Made by a program: the position numbers and the translations under genes. From Cephalotus follicularis (lineage: Eukaryota > Streptophyta > Magnoliopsida > Oxalidales > Cephalotaceae), in contig BDDD01002110.1 in the NCBI GenBank assembly GCA_001972305.1, positions 524,312 through 588,311 of the forward strand: a DNA stretch of 64,000 nt. The letters are read 5' to 3'. The notes beneath the pieces are model-generated. The model made no database searches. It saw only the letters and a list, made by a program, of their open reading frames with translations, and was not told the origin of the DNA. This document shows, piece after piece, positions 1 through 10,273 of this stretch; position 1 is the first letter of the stretch, and every line of letters starts with the position of its first letter.

Positions 1-656
1 AGAGAATAAAATAAAGAATACAAAAACAACCTTAAACCAACCAAAGGAAAAGCAACCAAGGGAGATTACCTCTGTAAACTGATGAAACAACTCCACAAGA
101 GTCACAAACAGGCTTCACAAAGCAGAATTCGACAGTGACGGGTAGAGGAAACATATGGCATATCACAACACAGTAGCTCTCTTAAAACAGGGATGAAAAG
201 AATGACTAGAGGATTTGATAAGGAAGAAGAGGAGACAAGAATCGGTTTAATAAGGAAGAAGAAGATTGAAGACGTGTGGAATTTATGAGGGAAAGAGAGA
301 GTTTCGGGGGAGGAGAGGAGAAGAAAGGAAAGGAAAGAAGAGAGAAAAGGGGAAAAAAAAGAAGGAAAAATATAAATATAAGTAAAATCAAATAAAATAA
401 ATCAAATAAGTTTTATAATAAAAGAAGTGTTTTAATAATTTTAAAAGTTGCAAAATAAAATAGAGTTTTGATAGAATTAAAAGATATAAACATATGCCCA
501 ACCCAACATTGCATTAATATATCCGAAAATTCAGGCTGGTATCAAATAGCCCAAAACACAGGGCAACGGACTTAAAATTAAAACAAATTAACAAGCCCGA
601 AAACAAATATATATATAAAAGTCCGCAACACATATACGAACATGTAGGGTATTACA
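1..656 (-). mobile_element. EL1 3' LTR, 5' part only (runs off window)
   Basis: On the minus strand the LTR begins at 656 with TGTAATACCC and continues leftward past base 1. It aligns closely by eye with 22240-22905, the matching end of the EL1 5' LTR, including the shared purine-rich stretch near 290-370. A polypurine tract lies just inside at 657-672, which fixes this as the 3' LTR of a minus-strand element. The small frame at 206-391 is only the complement of the purine-rich stretch, not a gene. Confidence 0.85.
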
Positions 657-672
657 TCCACCCCCCCTTAAA
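657..672 (-). other. EL1 polypurine tract
   Basis: Read on the minus strand this is a G-run flanked by purines immediately before the LTR start TGTAATACCC. It is the expected plus-strand priming site for reverse transcription, and supports the LTR boundary at 656. Confidence 0.75.
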
Positions 673-709
673 AAGGATTCCGTCCCGAAATCACAAACAT
701 CCACATACC

Positions 710-1690
710 TCAAGCATACAAGTGCGGATATCGCTCCCAAATATGCTCCTCCATCTCCCAAGTGGCCTCACATTTGGGATGATTCCGCCACAGAACTTTC
801 ACGAAAGAAACGGTCCTGCTACGTGTAACCCACTCCTGTCTGTCCAGAATAGCCTCAGCCTCCTCGTCATAAGATAGGTCCTCCCGAATACTGTCCAACG
901 GATAGTGAACCACATGTAGAGGATGATATTGATAACCTCTCAAAAGAGACACGTGGAACACATTGTGGACGTGTGCTAACTGCGGAGGCAAAAGCTCATC
1001 ATCATCACTCTGAGCTGTCTTAATCCGAGATATAAGAGTAGGCTCTACATTCATTGCAGCAACACAACCTTCAGAACCCCGAACATACAGATGTAAATCC
1101 ATCCGCTCCATATCAGCTATCAACAGCGGCTGAGTAAGCAAGGCCGCTACACTCCCAGAACTCTTCCGACTAAGAGCATCAGCTACCACATTTGCTTTAT
1201 CAGGATGGTACTGAATATTCAGATCATAGTCTTTTAGAAATTCCAACCACCTTCTCTGACGCATGTTCAACTCTTTCTGCGTAAAGATGTACTTGAGACT
1301 TTCATGATCGGTAAAGACGTCACAAGTTTCCCCGTACAAGTAGTGCCTCCAGATCTTCAACGCAAACACCACTGCTGCCAAATCAAGATCATGTGTAGGA
1401 TAGTTTACTTCATAAGGCTTTAACTGTCTTGAAGCATAAACTATCACAGGACTGTGCTGCATCAAAACACACCCCAAACCCTTCTTAGAAGCATCGCTGT
1501 ATATCTGGTATCCACCCGACCCATATGGTAAACGAAGAATCATTGCTGACACAAGACCATTCTTCAGTTTCTCAAAACTTTCTTCACGCTCTTCATTCCA
1601 TTCAAACTTAGCTCCCTTTCTCATAAGCTGAGTTAGTTGTAAGGCTATAGAGGAAAATCCCTCCACAAACCGCATATAGTATCCAGCCAA
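710..1690 (-). pseudogene. EL1 pol: RNase H fused in frame to chromodomain end, integrase deleted
   Basis: This 326-codon open frame starts in the connection domain ([13 protein letters not shown]) and carries Ty3/gypsy RNase H ([29 protein letters not shown]). About residue 227 it jumps from SDDDEL straight into [17 protein letters not shown], which belongs to the integrase C-terminal part, and ends with a chromodomain-like tail ([31 protein letters not shown]). Compared with the sister element EL7 (about 37905-38985) roughly 1.08 kb is missing: the HHCC zinc domain and whole DDE core. The deletion is in frame. The element cannot make an integrase itself. Confidence 0.9.
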
Positions 1691-2581
1691 ACCCTAGAAG
1701 CTCCTAACCTCCGTCACTGTGGTAGGCCTCGGCCATTTAGTAATAGCCTCTACTTTAGCAGGATCCACACAGATACATTCAGCTGTAACCACATGACCCA
1801 AAAACGCCACCTATTCCAACCAAAACTAACACTTCGAGAACTTCGCATATAGCTGATTGTTCCTCAGAATACCCAGCACAATACGAAGCTGTTCTTCATG
1901 TTCTTCCTTCGACTTGGAATACACAAGAATGTCATCTATGAACACAATCACAAACTGGTCCAAGTACTCATGAAACACCCTATTCATCAGATCCATGAAA
2001 ACTGTCGGTGCATTAGTGAGTCCGAACGGCATCACCAGAAACTCATAATGTCCATACGGAGTACGGAAAGCAGTTTTAGGCACACCTTCATCCTTTATAC
2101 GAAGCTGATGATATCCCGATATTAAATCAATCTTAGAGAAATACCGAGCACCTTGGAGTTGATCAAACAGGTCATCAATCCTAGGCAGAGGGTATTTATT
2201 CCGAACAGTAATCCGATTCAACTCTCTATAGTCTATGCATAGCCTCATAGACCCGTCTTTCTTCTTCACAAAAAGGACCGAAGCACCCCACGGCGATACA
2301 ATAGGCCGAATGAAACCCCGATCTAACAGCTCTTGCAATTGTTCCTTTAACTCTTGCAGTTCCAACGGTGCCATCCTGTAAGGTGCCTTAGATAAAGGTG
2401 TCGCTCCAGGAATGAGTTCGATGGTAAACTCCACTTCCCGTTGCGGTGGCAAACCCGGTAACTCCTCCGGAAACACATCTGCAAACTCTCGTACCACAGG
2501 ATAGTCTTCAAGGCGAGGCTCAACCTTTGAGACATCCCTCACAACAGCTAAGAAACCTCCAGCGCCCTTAGCCACTAACAC
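1691..2581 (-). pseudogene. EL1 reverse transcriptase (Ty3/gypsy), broken
   Basis: The frame 1826-2581 encodes the palm and fingers of a gypsy [17 protein letters not shown] lead-in, [43 protein letters not shown], and the catalytic FIDD box ([14 protein letters not shown]). It ends at YAKFSKC followed by a stop, and the same frame goes on through the VAFLGHVVT thumb region to the RNase H frame at 1690, with further stops. Its closest relative in the window is EL7 (36392-37885). Family: Tekay/Del-like chromovirus, judged from sequence style and the long LTRs. Confidence 0.9.
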
Positions 2582-2990
2582 CTAGCCTTCAAAGCAGATA
2601 TAACTTTCACTTCTTTTCTTGGTTGTGAACCCATATAAACAAAATCAGGTCTATTCACATACCCAAATAGAACCCTCTGAGCGTAACAGTCAATCGTAGC
2701 TCGATGATGATCCAACCAGTTCATACCCAGAATCATATCGAAGTCGTACATATCGATAGGAAGAAGATCCGCATCACGAATCCGATCATCAAAAACAAGA
2801 GGACAAGCATAAAAACACTCAGATATCACAACAGATGTACCCGTAGCGAGAGAACCAAAGTTGAATCAAGCAATTGTGAAGACATCCCAAGATACTGAAC
2901 AAAAGACCTCGCTACAACCGAGTGGGTCGATCCAGTATCATACAAAACATAAGCCCTACGGTTACCAACAGAAATAAACCCAAAACAGTA
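2575..2990 (-). pseudogene. EL1 aspartic protease, frameshifted
   Basis: On the minus strand near 2916-2950 one frame reads YVLYDTGSTHS, the retropepsin active site with D-T-G intact. The C-terminal half of the domain is open at 2575-2829 (MYDFDMILGMNWLDHH, the typical flap-to-core motif), but in a different frame, so at least one indel separates active site and body. It lies between the gag zinc knuckle and RT in the normal gag-PR-RT order. Confidence 0.85.
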
Positions 2991-3785
2991 CCTGGTGCAT
3001 TAGCAGCCTGCTGCGTCGTGATAGCAAAAACACGTCCTCCCACATTGCGTTGTCCATGATATGCATTGTTCCCCCTCCTTTCCTTCGCACGAGGATCAGG
3101 ACAATCCTTCACGAAATGCCCTTTCTGACCACATACAAAACAGGCCCCGATGCCCTTATAACACACTCCCTCTGGATGCTGTATGCCCCAAACATCACAC
3201 TTGGAAATCTGGACATCCGCAGCTCCCTGTGTCTGCCTCTAATCATTACCGGGCTATTGTTGTCCCCGGTTATCATTCCTCCTTCCTTGCTTGCCATTTC
3301 TATTCTTACTTTTTGTCCAGAACCTTGCCCCTGAGAATCTCCCCTGTTTCTCTTCTTATCACTTTCCTGACGAGCTGCCTGGAAATCTAGCCTCTTCAAT
3401 TCTATATTCTTTGCTGCATTTGCCACTTCAGAGACATCAGCAAACCTGGTGTTAACCAGCTTACCCCGGAGCTGATAGTGCAACTTCCACTTGAACTTCT
3501 CAGCCTGCTCCAATGTTGTCCCCGCCGCGGACCCAGCAAAACCAGCAAGCCTAGTGAAACAGGTCAAAAACTCCCTGACCGACTTCCATCCTTCTGTCTT
3601 GTATTTATGAACTCCCTGGCATAAGCCTCGTTATCAGCAGCGGGAAAATACTGCTGATAGAAGACTTCGCAAAACTCCGACCAGGTCAAAGTCTCCGCAT
3701 AGTTACCACCCTTAGCCAAACCCAGAGCCTTCCACCATTTATGAGCATCACCCTTGTTCACGTAAAAAGAATATGATGTTTTAAA
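2991..3785 (-). pseudogene. EL1 gag, 5' end missing
   Basis: The capsid-like gag region is readable as DAHKWWKALGLAKGG, WSEFCEVFYQQYF and AYAREFINTRQKDG (3564-3780), continuing in another frame as LAGFAGSAAGTTLEQAEK (3109-3567). A single CCHC zinc knuckle, CFVCGQKGHFVKDC, lies near 3103-3144 and would bind the genomic RNA. The first 100 or so residues seen in EL7 are absent: homology stops near 3785, where an Athila-type LTR end begins. Frameshifts split the gene into three frames. Confidence 0.85.
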
Positions 3786-4195
3786 ATTTATAGCCGCAAG
3801 TGCACGGATCATGCAGTAACGGGTCGAACGCAGGAAACATTAAACTAGTTATAATTTATTCAACCTAGGCGAAGTATACCTAATTTAAGATAAACTATCA
3901 AAAACTACTCCTAATTATGCAAAAATAATAAAACAATTGAAAACGGGCAGGAAATAAATTAAATAAAATAACAGACTAAAATAAAATAACAAAAAATAAC
4001 ACGTGCAAATTAAAACTTATTAAAGCAATAAATAAAACTAAAGAAAATATATAATAGAAAATCGGTTTTAGGGTATAGAAACTCACCATAGATTGTATTG
4101 AACAATTCACTTTAATTAAACGATCATACCTTGATAACCAACGGCAGCTAGGTCGATACGGAGTGCGACTTAAATTTTGCATTGTCCTCAATGCA
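3786..4195 (-). mobile_element. Athila-type 3' LTR end with preceding GGACAATGC motif
   Basis: On the minus strand, CATTGAGGACAATGC at 4195-4179 is the motif that, as I recall, precedes the polypurine tract in Athila/Tat elements. Downstream sequence ends in TGCACTTGCGGCTATAAA near 3786. The same LTR type recurs on the plus strand at 61055-61440 (GTGCACTTGCGG, TAGGAGTAGTTTT, GCCTAGGTT). The two copies are alike but clearly diverged. Confidence 0.7.
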
Positions 4196-4461
4196 ATGAA
4201 AACAACTATAGATATAAAAATGAATGCTCAACAAATATATGAAACAATGCAATCAAATAAAAACAATAGGGGTAGTTATTACCAGATATGAACATGGAGG
4301 CTCGAAATAACGAGGCTCATGAAAGTTCATGGCCTCCTCCACCGATGCAGCTATAAATTTGAGAAATCTTTGCGTTCGCTGCCCGTTTACGTCATTCGCG
4401 TCCCCAATACCGGTCTTAACAAACTCAAACACTCCACGTGAACGCATAGGTTTAACAATAT

Positions 4462-4860
4462 AAGCATCATCCCAAAAGGATGTCCACCAATAAAATCCAT
4501 GATTAGAACAAGAACATTTGAATGCATCTCCTATGCCTATCATGTCAATCTTAAACATACGACATGATAAAACAATTTTAACAATATAAGAGCAATCACA
4601 ACAAGATCTCCACCAATAGAAACCATCAAGAGAAGAATAACAGTGAAAAACGTTGTCAACAAAATGTAGAGATTGCTAAGAAACATTGTAAGCATCATCC
4701 CAATAGGATTTCCACCAGTAAAAACCATCTAGAGAACAAAAACATTCAAATGCATCACCTAAACCTATCTTAGCAACCTTACACACACAATGGGAGAAAA
4801 CAATTTTTACAATTTTAGAACCATCCCAACACGATCTCCACCAGTAGAAACAAACAAGAG
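4462..4860 (-). repeat. Degenerate tandem repeat in Athila-like fragment
   Basis: Four related units begin near 4462, 4588, 4690 and 4816 (steps of 126, 102 and 127 bp). Each carries a variant of CATCCCAA..GGAT.TCCACCA followed by AACATTYRAATGCATC in the better copies. The units lie between the protease end and the LTR, where an autonomous element would carry RT and integrase. Short open frames here (FYWWKSYWDDAY and relatives) simply follow the repeat and are not convincing proteins. Confidence 0.65.
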
Positions 4861-4910
4861 AATCACAAAAATCGTGGCCAACCAACCATTGACTATCCAA
4901 AAAAAAAATC

Positions 4911-5640
4911 GATGATCCCATCGTCTAACCAACTCAATATCTCCTTTTGCGTAACCTTTAATTCCTCGAATTCTCTCAAGCATTCCATGAAGTTGTTATC
5001 GAAATCTTCGTCAAAGTACGTTTGGTCAGGCGTGGAAATTTTGTGAGTGTAATGGGATAGATTATCCCATTCACTATTCGAATTTGGCTCATCGAGCTTA
5101 TTTTCTAACCACATTAACGCTTCCTCATTTTCTAGCCACGTCAATCTATCCTTTTGGTTAGCTTCCTCTACCTCTAATTCTCTCCTGAAATTGCGATCAA
5201 AGTCGATATTAAAATGCGAATCAATGGTATCAGGAATCGAGTGAATCACGTAGACATAATCAAAGTCAGATTGATGCTTTTCCAATCGAAAAATGTTAAA
5301 GTCCATCGACGACTTTCCAAAACTCAACTTCATGAGACCATTTCGGCAATTGATCAATGCATTACTTGTGGCCAAGAATGGTCTACCAAGGATAACTGGG
5401 ATTTGGTCTTTTATATTTACAACATGCTGGGTATCTAATACGATAAAATCGACAGGAAAGAAAAACTCACCAACCTTTATGAAAACATCCTCAATCTTAC
5501 CTGTAGGAACTTTTACCGATCTATCAGCTACTTGCAGACTCGTGTTGGTCGGGCGCAACTCTCCTAAACCTAGTTGCTCAAAAACTGACGAAGGTAACAA
5601 ATTCACACTTGCTCCTAAATCGAGCAAGGCATAATCAATT
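4911..5640 (-). pseudogene. Athila-like aspartic protease
   Basis: The open frame encodes ALLDLGASVNLLPSSVF at its start; DLG in place of DSG/DTG is the usual active site in the Athila/Tat lineages. It continues with a retropepsin body (IPVILGRPFLATSNALINC) and an acidic linker (EEANQKDRLTWLENEEAL) that normally leads into RT. The frame ends at 4893-4911 where repeat DNA begins, so RT never follows. The upstream join to gag needs frame changes near 5640-5790. Confidence 0.85.
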
Positions 5641-5716
5641 TTGGTGTTACCAATTACACAAGAGATTGTCAGGCAGCCAGGATCTTTGTATTTTGGAATC
5701 TTTGGTTGTGAAATGA

Positions 5717-7042
5717 TTACAGTGATGTTGGCTGCCTAGAAAGCCTTTTTCGGAGTTTGAAGGATCCTCTTTTTCGTGCATGAGTCTTGTAGGACTTTGC
5801 GTAAGAGGGCACCTGCTCAATGGCATCAAGCAATGGGATATTGATTCGAACTTGTTTAAATGTATTGATTATCTTTTCCATCACTGGGGCTTTCGCATTT
5901 TGCAAACTCCTTGGAAAAGGAACTGGGGGATCAAATGAACGCTTGGGTATTTCCAGTATTTGTTCCTTTTTCTCTTTTTCTTTCTCTTCCCTAACTTCTT
6001 CTTGCGCATTTAAATTTGTTGGTTGCACAAAGGAGTCAACCAACTGTTCTTTTGATTTTTCATGCGCAAATGACTCAACCAACTGCTCGCTTGAATTTTC
6101 TGTTTTATCCGCTGGTTGGTACTCACTTCCACTTCGTAAGGCAAATGCTTGGTCTGATGGGCCGGAAGAAGAGGAGCATTGTGGATTAGATTGCGGTTGG
6201 ATACGATCAGGCTGAATCATATTCGTCCTAGGATTCAGTTCAGGTTGGGAAGGCATCTTCCCTTTTTCTCTTGTATGTTGCGCAGATGCTAGTTGTGAAA
6301 TTTGTTTTTCCATTTTATGCTGACTAGTCATCACAGTGCTCATAAGAAGTTCCATGCTCGTTTCTAGTGATGAAATCCTAGACGTATCTTCCCTTTGGTT
6401 CAACAATCCAGGTGATAGTTGATTTTGGAATTGATTTTGTGGGAAGGAAGGACGAATTTCATTTTGCGGGAACCTTTGAAATGTATGTTGTGGTGCAGAC
6501 TGGCTAGAAAAGTTAGAAGGTTGTCCCGAAAAGTGTGAAGGTGGGGCACCAACGCTGGAAGGCTGCCCAGAAAAGGTGGACGGTTGACCATGAAAATTTG
6601 GTGGTCCTATTTGATTATGCCCTTGACTCCATGAGAAGTTTGGATGATTTCTCCAACCCGGGTTGTAAGTGTTACTATACGGGTTGTATTGGTTCATTGC
6701 GGACACATTCTCATGAGTATATTTATTTTCAATGTAGCTTTGGCATTCTTCGATCACATGACTTGGTGACTGGCACCAAGAACACATAGGGGCACTTTGA
6801 TTGATTTGATTTACTTGTGTGGAACCCCTAAGTAGTGATTCTAGTCTAGTCAAGAGACTTTCTAGCTGTGCCTCCTTAGAAACTGCTCCTTCTAAAAAAT
6901 ACCCTTTATTTCGCAATGCTCTTTCATAAACTTCAGTGGACTCCCACTCCCTAGTTGGCTCACCCAAATCTAAAAGGAAATTCCAAGCCTTGTTTTCATT
7001 CTTGTACGAGGTGAACCCATCGGGACACATTGATTCGACCAA
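5717..7042 (-). pseudogene. Athila-like gag, C-terminal two thirds
   Basis: A 441-codon frame with the Athila/Tat gag hallmarks: VESMCPDGFTSYKNENKAW, WESTEVYERA, MCSWCQSPSHVIEECQ (a C-x2-C...H...C zinc-binding signature), then a long low-complexity Q/P/S/F-rich stretch (repeated GQPS and PPSHF) and a K/E-rich linker (EEVREEKEKEKKEQ). The reading frame is lost near the protease junction around 5780. EL6 at 41515-41820 carries the same MCSWCQSPSH motif, showing two members of one lineage in this window. Confidence 0.85.
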
Positions 7043-7309
7043 TTGCTTGGTTTGGTAGTCGATCCCTTCGTAGATGATTAGGCATAAATGTCACGTGTTT
7101 AAACCATGATGAGAACACTCTAAGAGGATGTCTTTGAAACGTTCCATACATCTAGAGAATGATTCATTGGGTCTTTGGTGAAACTGAAAAATATCGTTCC
7201 TAAGCTTATTGGTTTTATTAAGAGGATAGAATTTCTTAAGGAACGAGACAGTGAACTGATCCCAAGTGGATATGGAATTAGTTGGGAGACTGTAGAGGCA
7301 CTTCTTAGC
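7043..7309 (-). pseudogene. Athila-like gag, N-side fragment
   Basis: Reads AKKCLYSLPTNSISTWDQF, LKKFYPLNKTNKLRNDI and FQRPNESFSRCMERF-type capsid sequence, ending in GLNT then a TGA where EL6 has Trp (GLNTW). Homology starts abruptly at AKK, at the join with EL1 5'UTR near 7309-7310; EL6 shows that about 50 or more residues of gag should precede this point. Confidence 0.8.
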
Positions 7310-7464
7310 TCCAAACATGAAACAACACAAAGAACAAAAACTGAAACAGAAAACATATCATAAAAGCCTAACGGAGCAGCCTAACCCAGTGTCTACCCAA
7401 GATCACAGGTCAAACCTAGTTAGGTCTGCTAAGGAAACAAAGCCTATCCTCTGATACCACAATC
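7310..7464 (-). other. EL1 5'UTR remnant and primer binding site
   Basis: On the minus strand the primer site TGGTATCAGAGG lies at 7459-7448, five bases after the LTR end TGTTACA. It matches the initiator tRNA-Met type site of plant LTR elements. The following UTR (TAGGTTTGACCTGTG and a T-rich tract) matches EL7 34593-34735 and breaks off near 7310 at the Athila join. Confidence 0.85.
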
Positions 7465-7476
7465 TGTAACACCCCC
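7465..7476 (-). mobile_element. EL1 5' LTR, last 12 bp
   Basis: TGTAACACCCCC on the plus strand is the reverse of the LTR end GGGGGTGTTACA. The rest of this LTR is displaced 12.7 kb to 20196-22905 by the EL2 and EL3 insertions. CCCCC at 7472-7476 recurs at 20196-20200 and is the likely EL2 target-site duplication, though a homopolymer is weak evidence alone. Confidence 0.75.
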
Positions 7477-8663
7477 TGTCACACCCCGCCTTTCCAATTC
7501 TGTTAGGCACAGCATATAAAGTGATATCAGAAAAAAAAATATAATATTCCAGCATTCCATTCAACAATTCATAAATAAGCGGAAGAATTCAAAAGCCGGA
7601 ATATAAAATACAAGTCATCCGCACGCAGCCCATACTACATGCAGGTATAATCCAACAAATTATCCTTTCATAAGGAAGTACGACAGTAACACGAGGTATG
7701 AACCGTTCGTTACAAATACAGTACAACATCATAAAATAACAACCTTAAATCAAAAATAGAAGCTCCCCAATCTCCAGCAGCAATCTCTGAACGTCCTTGC
7801 TTAATCTGAAATTGTAGGGGTTAGCCGTTGTCCTCACTTGGCTAAGTAGGAAGATAATGCATGTTAAGCAATATATGAATGCAACATGTATGACATTTTA
7901 TTTTAAAATAACATTTAAGTATTCCAATATATAAGCAATCATTCCAAGTGGCCATAGACAATACAAATGCAAGAATACCGCACAAGGGTACAATCAATTC
8001 ATACTGTGGTTGGGTGTCACATGTCGCTAACTCCTAGCACCAACTATGCACCACCTAGATATCACCCTACACTCCGAAGATGATAGATAAGGTAACATTT
8101 ACTACCGGCATTGGCGGGCAATTTACCAATCAAGCTCTGCATTGCAGGCAGTTTTGGTGTGTACTCTAGCCAACTCCTGGCACATAGGACCACCTCCGTT
8201 AGCCAGTGACATCTGCCATTACTCGACTAATCGGCAATAACATAGACAATCGATTCAATCAATTCAGTTCAATAATAATATCGCATATATGTATAATGTG
8301 CAATATAAAAGTTGTGTTCTTTAGAAACATTTAACAATTCATTGATCGTACATCTCATAGGAGGAAAACGATATCAATACAATAATGGTTCCCAGTAGGA
8401 GAACAAAACAGTAGGTACCTCTCATAGGAGGAAAAATCAGTAGTTCTTTTCACAATAAGCTTTCATTTGAAAATGATAGTTGATATCATGAATTGTGCAT
8501 ATAGCACCTAGTTTGTTCAATCTTTGGAAATATGGAACAATTAGGGTTTATAACACCCACTAGTATATGCTAATTAACAGTAGCATATACGGCACAATAG
8601 CAAAGACAGCAGCAATTCAATTGAGCCCAAACAGCACCTATATCAGAACTTTAACCCAGGACA

Positions 8664-8772
8664 GTCGGCTATTCTCAAGAATAGTCAGCTGTTTTGATTA
8701 GGTAGTCGACTGTTTTCTCTTTACAGTCGACTGGATAGGCTGAGTAGTCGACTGTCATGAAGAACAGTTGAC
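8664..8772. repeat. GTCGAC array in EL2, 20-21 bp period
   Basis: Hexamers start at 8664 (GTCGGC), 8684 (GTCAGC), 8705, 8726 and 8747 (all GTCGAC) and 8767 (GTTGAC): steps 20, 21, 21, 21, 20. Sequence between sites varies. Confidence 0.9.
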
Positions 8773-9821
8773 TGCCTTGCCCAGAAAATGTAGGCAGTTT
8801 GCAGGGTATAATCTTTAATATCCAAATGCTAACTCAATTAATACATGCAATCAAACAGAAATTAAACATACATGATATGCATAATATATCTTCCAAAAAC
8901 ATGTCATTACCCCTACCTTAAACGTTATCCCAAGATCAATTGGGATTGATCTCTCGCTTTGAGTTTCCAAGCCTTTTCCACCAACCAATCCTTCAATTCC
9001 AGCAGAATTAATCTATATCGTGCATGCATGAAGGTTAAGTCATCTAAACCAGTAGGTTTATCTAATTGTCCAGTTACAAATATTACTCCACAGTTACTTA
9101 TCACAAGTTCATTAAGCCTCAAACTATCCTTTTACAACCTCTCCTTCACATTATTAAACAACTTCTCATTCCAACTTAATTCCCAGGTTTAGCCATTTGT
9201 TCTTATGTCACCGTGGATATATTATACTATCGCTAATACGTTTAATCCATTAACAACCTAATATCCAACTAGTGGCTCATAAGTTTCAACCTCTATTGAA
9301 CCATTTACCAATTATAACACAATTTAAACTTGTTAACTTTTAATCAAGTTGGCAGAAGGTGTATCTAACCTCCTCCTAGCTACATTATCACATTAGCAGT
9401 GAGTTCGGATTGAGAACTTACTAAGAAAATCCAAGCTTCAATTTCCTCTTGAGCTCTAATCCTTCAACATGCAAGCTCCATCAATTCTCCAGCAATTCTC
9501 CTCTTCTCTCAGTGTTTTCTAACACTCTTACTCTAATCTAGCAGCTGATATAAAGGCTTAGGAGCCTTAGAATTTTCCAGACTCCATTACTCAGCTCTCT
9601 CTCTCTTTTCCTTCTCTCTCTCACATGCCTCTCCTCCTCTTTTCCCTTCTATTTTTGCAGGTTACAGGTCTGCAAATCTTGCAGAAGGAATAGAGGACAT
9701 GCAAGGCACTCCCCTTGCATGTTATGGCAGCTGGTGACACGCATCTCACATGCATGCCACGATTAGAACACTTCTCATCACTTTCTCTGCGCCTACCAGA
9801 CGCCTGTTCTGTACCATTCCA

Positions 9822-9896
9822 GTCGACTGTCATTAACAGGCAGTTGACTGTCCACTCACGCATCAAACAGTCGACTATTCCCCTGTGACAGTCGAT
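9822..9896. repeat. Second GTCGAC array in EL2
   Basis: Sites at 9822 (GTCGAC), 9843 (GTTGAC), 9870 (GTCGAC) and 9891 (GTCGAT): steps 21, 27, 21. The EL3 3' LTR has the same 21-28-21 layout. Confidence 0.85.
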
Positions 9897-10039
9897 TATC
9901 GATGGCTGTTTTTGGATATTTTAGGTTCATTTGCTCAATTAAATTAACAACCACAATCCGTATAATAGTTGGACATTAAATTCAAGCAAGTGCACATTTT
10001 ATTCATCAAAAGTACAATGTACAGATTGAATTTGCGGTC

Positions 10040-10044
10040 ATTAC
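10040..10044 (+). other. EL3 target-site duplication, left copy (ATTAC)
   Basis: ATTAC directly precedes the LTR start TGTAATAACC. The partner copy is 20190-20194, directly after the LTR end. Confidence 0.85.
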
Positions 10045-10218
10045 TGTAATAACCGCAACTTCAATTAATGTATATTGATCCAATTTAAATTAAATATACA
10101 TTTTAATTGAGTTATTTGTCCAATTATATTAATTTCTATGATTGGTAAATGTTTGGGATGAATGGATGTGCAATTGGTGAAGTATCAAAATTTAAGAAGC
10201 CCTAAACCAGCCCAAAAA

Positions 10219-10273
10219 GCTGACTATCACAGGGCAACAGTCGACTGTTTGATACGTGTTGGAGGCAGTCGAC
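10219..10273. repeat. GTCGAC array in EL3 5' LTR, first cluster (3 sites)
   Basis: Sites at 10219 (GCTGAC), 10240 and 10268 (both GTCGAC), steps 21 and 28. The 3' LTR has one more site 21 bp further on. Confidence 0.85.

Larger units (their letters stand above)
3786..7309 (-). mobile_element. Athila/Tat-like gag-protease fragment inside EL1
   Basis: This block replaces about 410 bp of EL1 5'UTR and early gag (compare EL7 34736-35150). It reads on the same minus strand as EL1: gag from mid-domain, protease, a degenerate tandem repeat, then a 3' LTR end. RT, RNase H and integrase are absent, and there is no 5' LTR. I see no target-site duplication. It may be a non-autonomous Athila derivative carried in by template switching or repair rather than by ordinary integration. 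Confidence 0.75.
7477..10044 (-). mobile_element. EL2: minus-strand solo LTR
   Basis: The block starts with TGTCACACC (reverse of GGTGTGACA) and ends with GGTCATTAC (reverse of GTAATGACC). It has no gag or pol. It is the inverted relative of the EL3 LTR: for example, 7800-7860 is the reverse complement of 12360-12420. It lies inside the EL1 LTR with CCCCC on both outer sides once EL3 is removed. The terminal A is lost or changed where EL3 entered. It has two GTCGAC arrays (8664-8772 and 9822-9896). Confidence 0.8.

Noticed and set aside
206-391. Hydrophobic 61-residue frame
   Set aside because: Complement of a purine-rich LTR stretch; the homologous LTR at 22440-22640 does not preserve it.
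7472-7476. CCCCC as firm TSD of EL2
   Set aside because: The position and length fit, but a C homopolymer is too weak to count as firm proof; kept only as probable.
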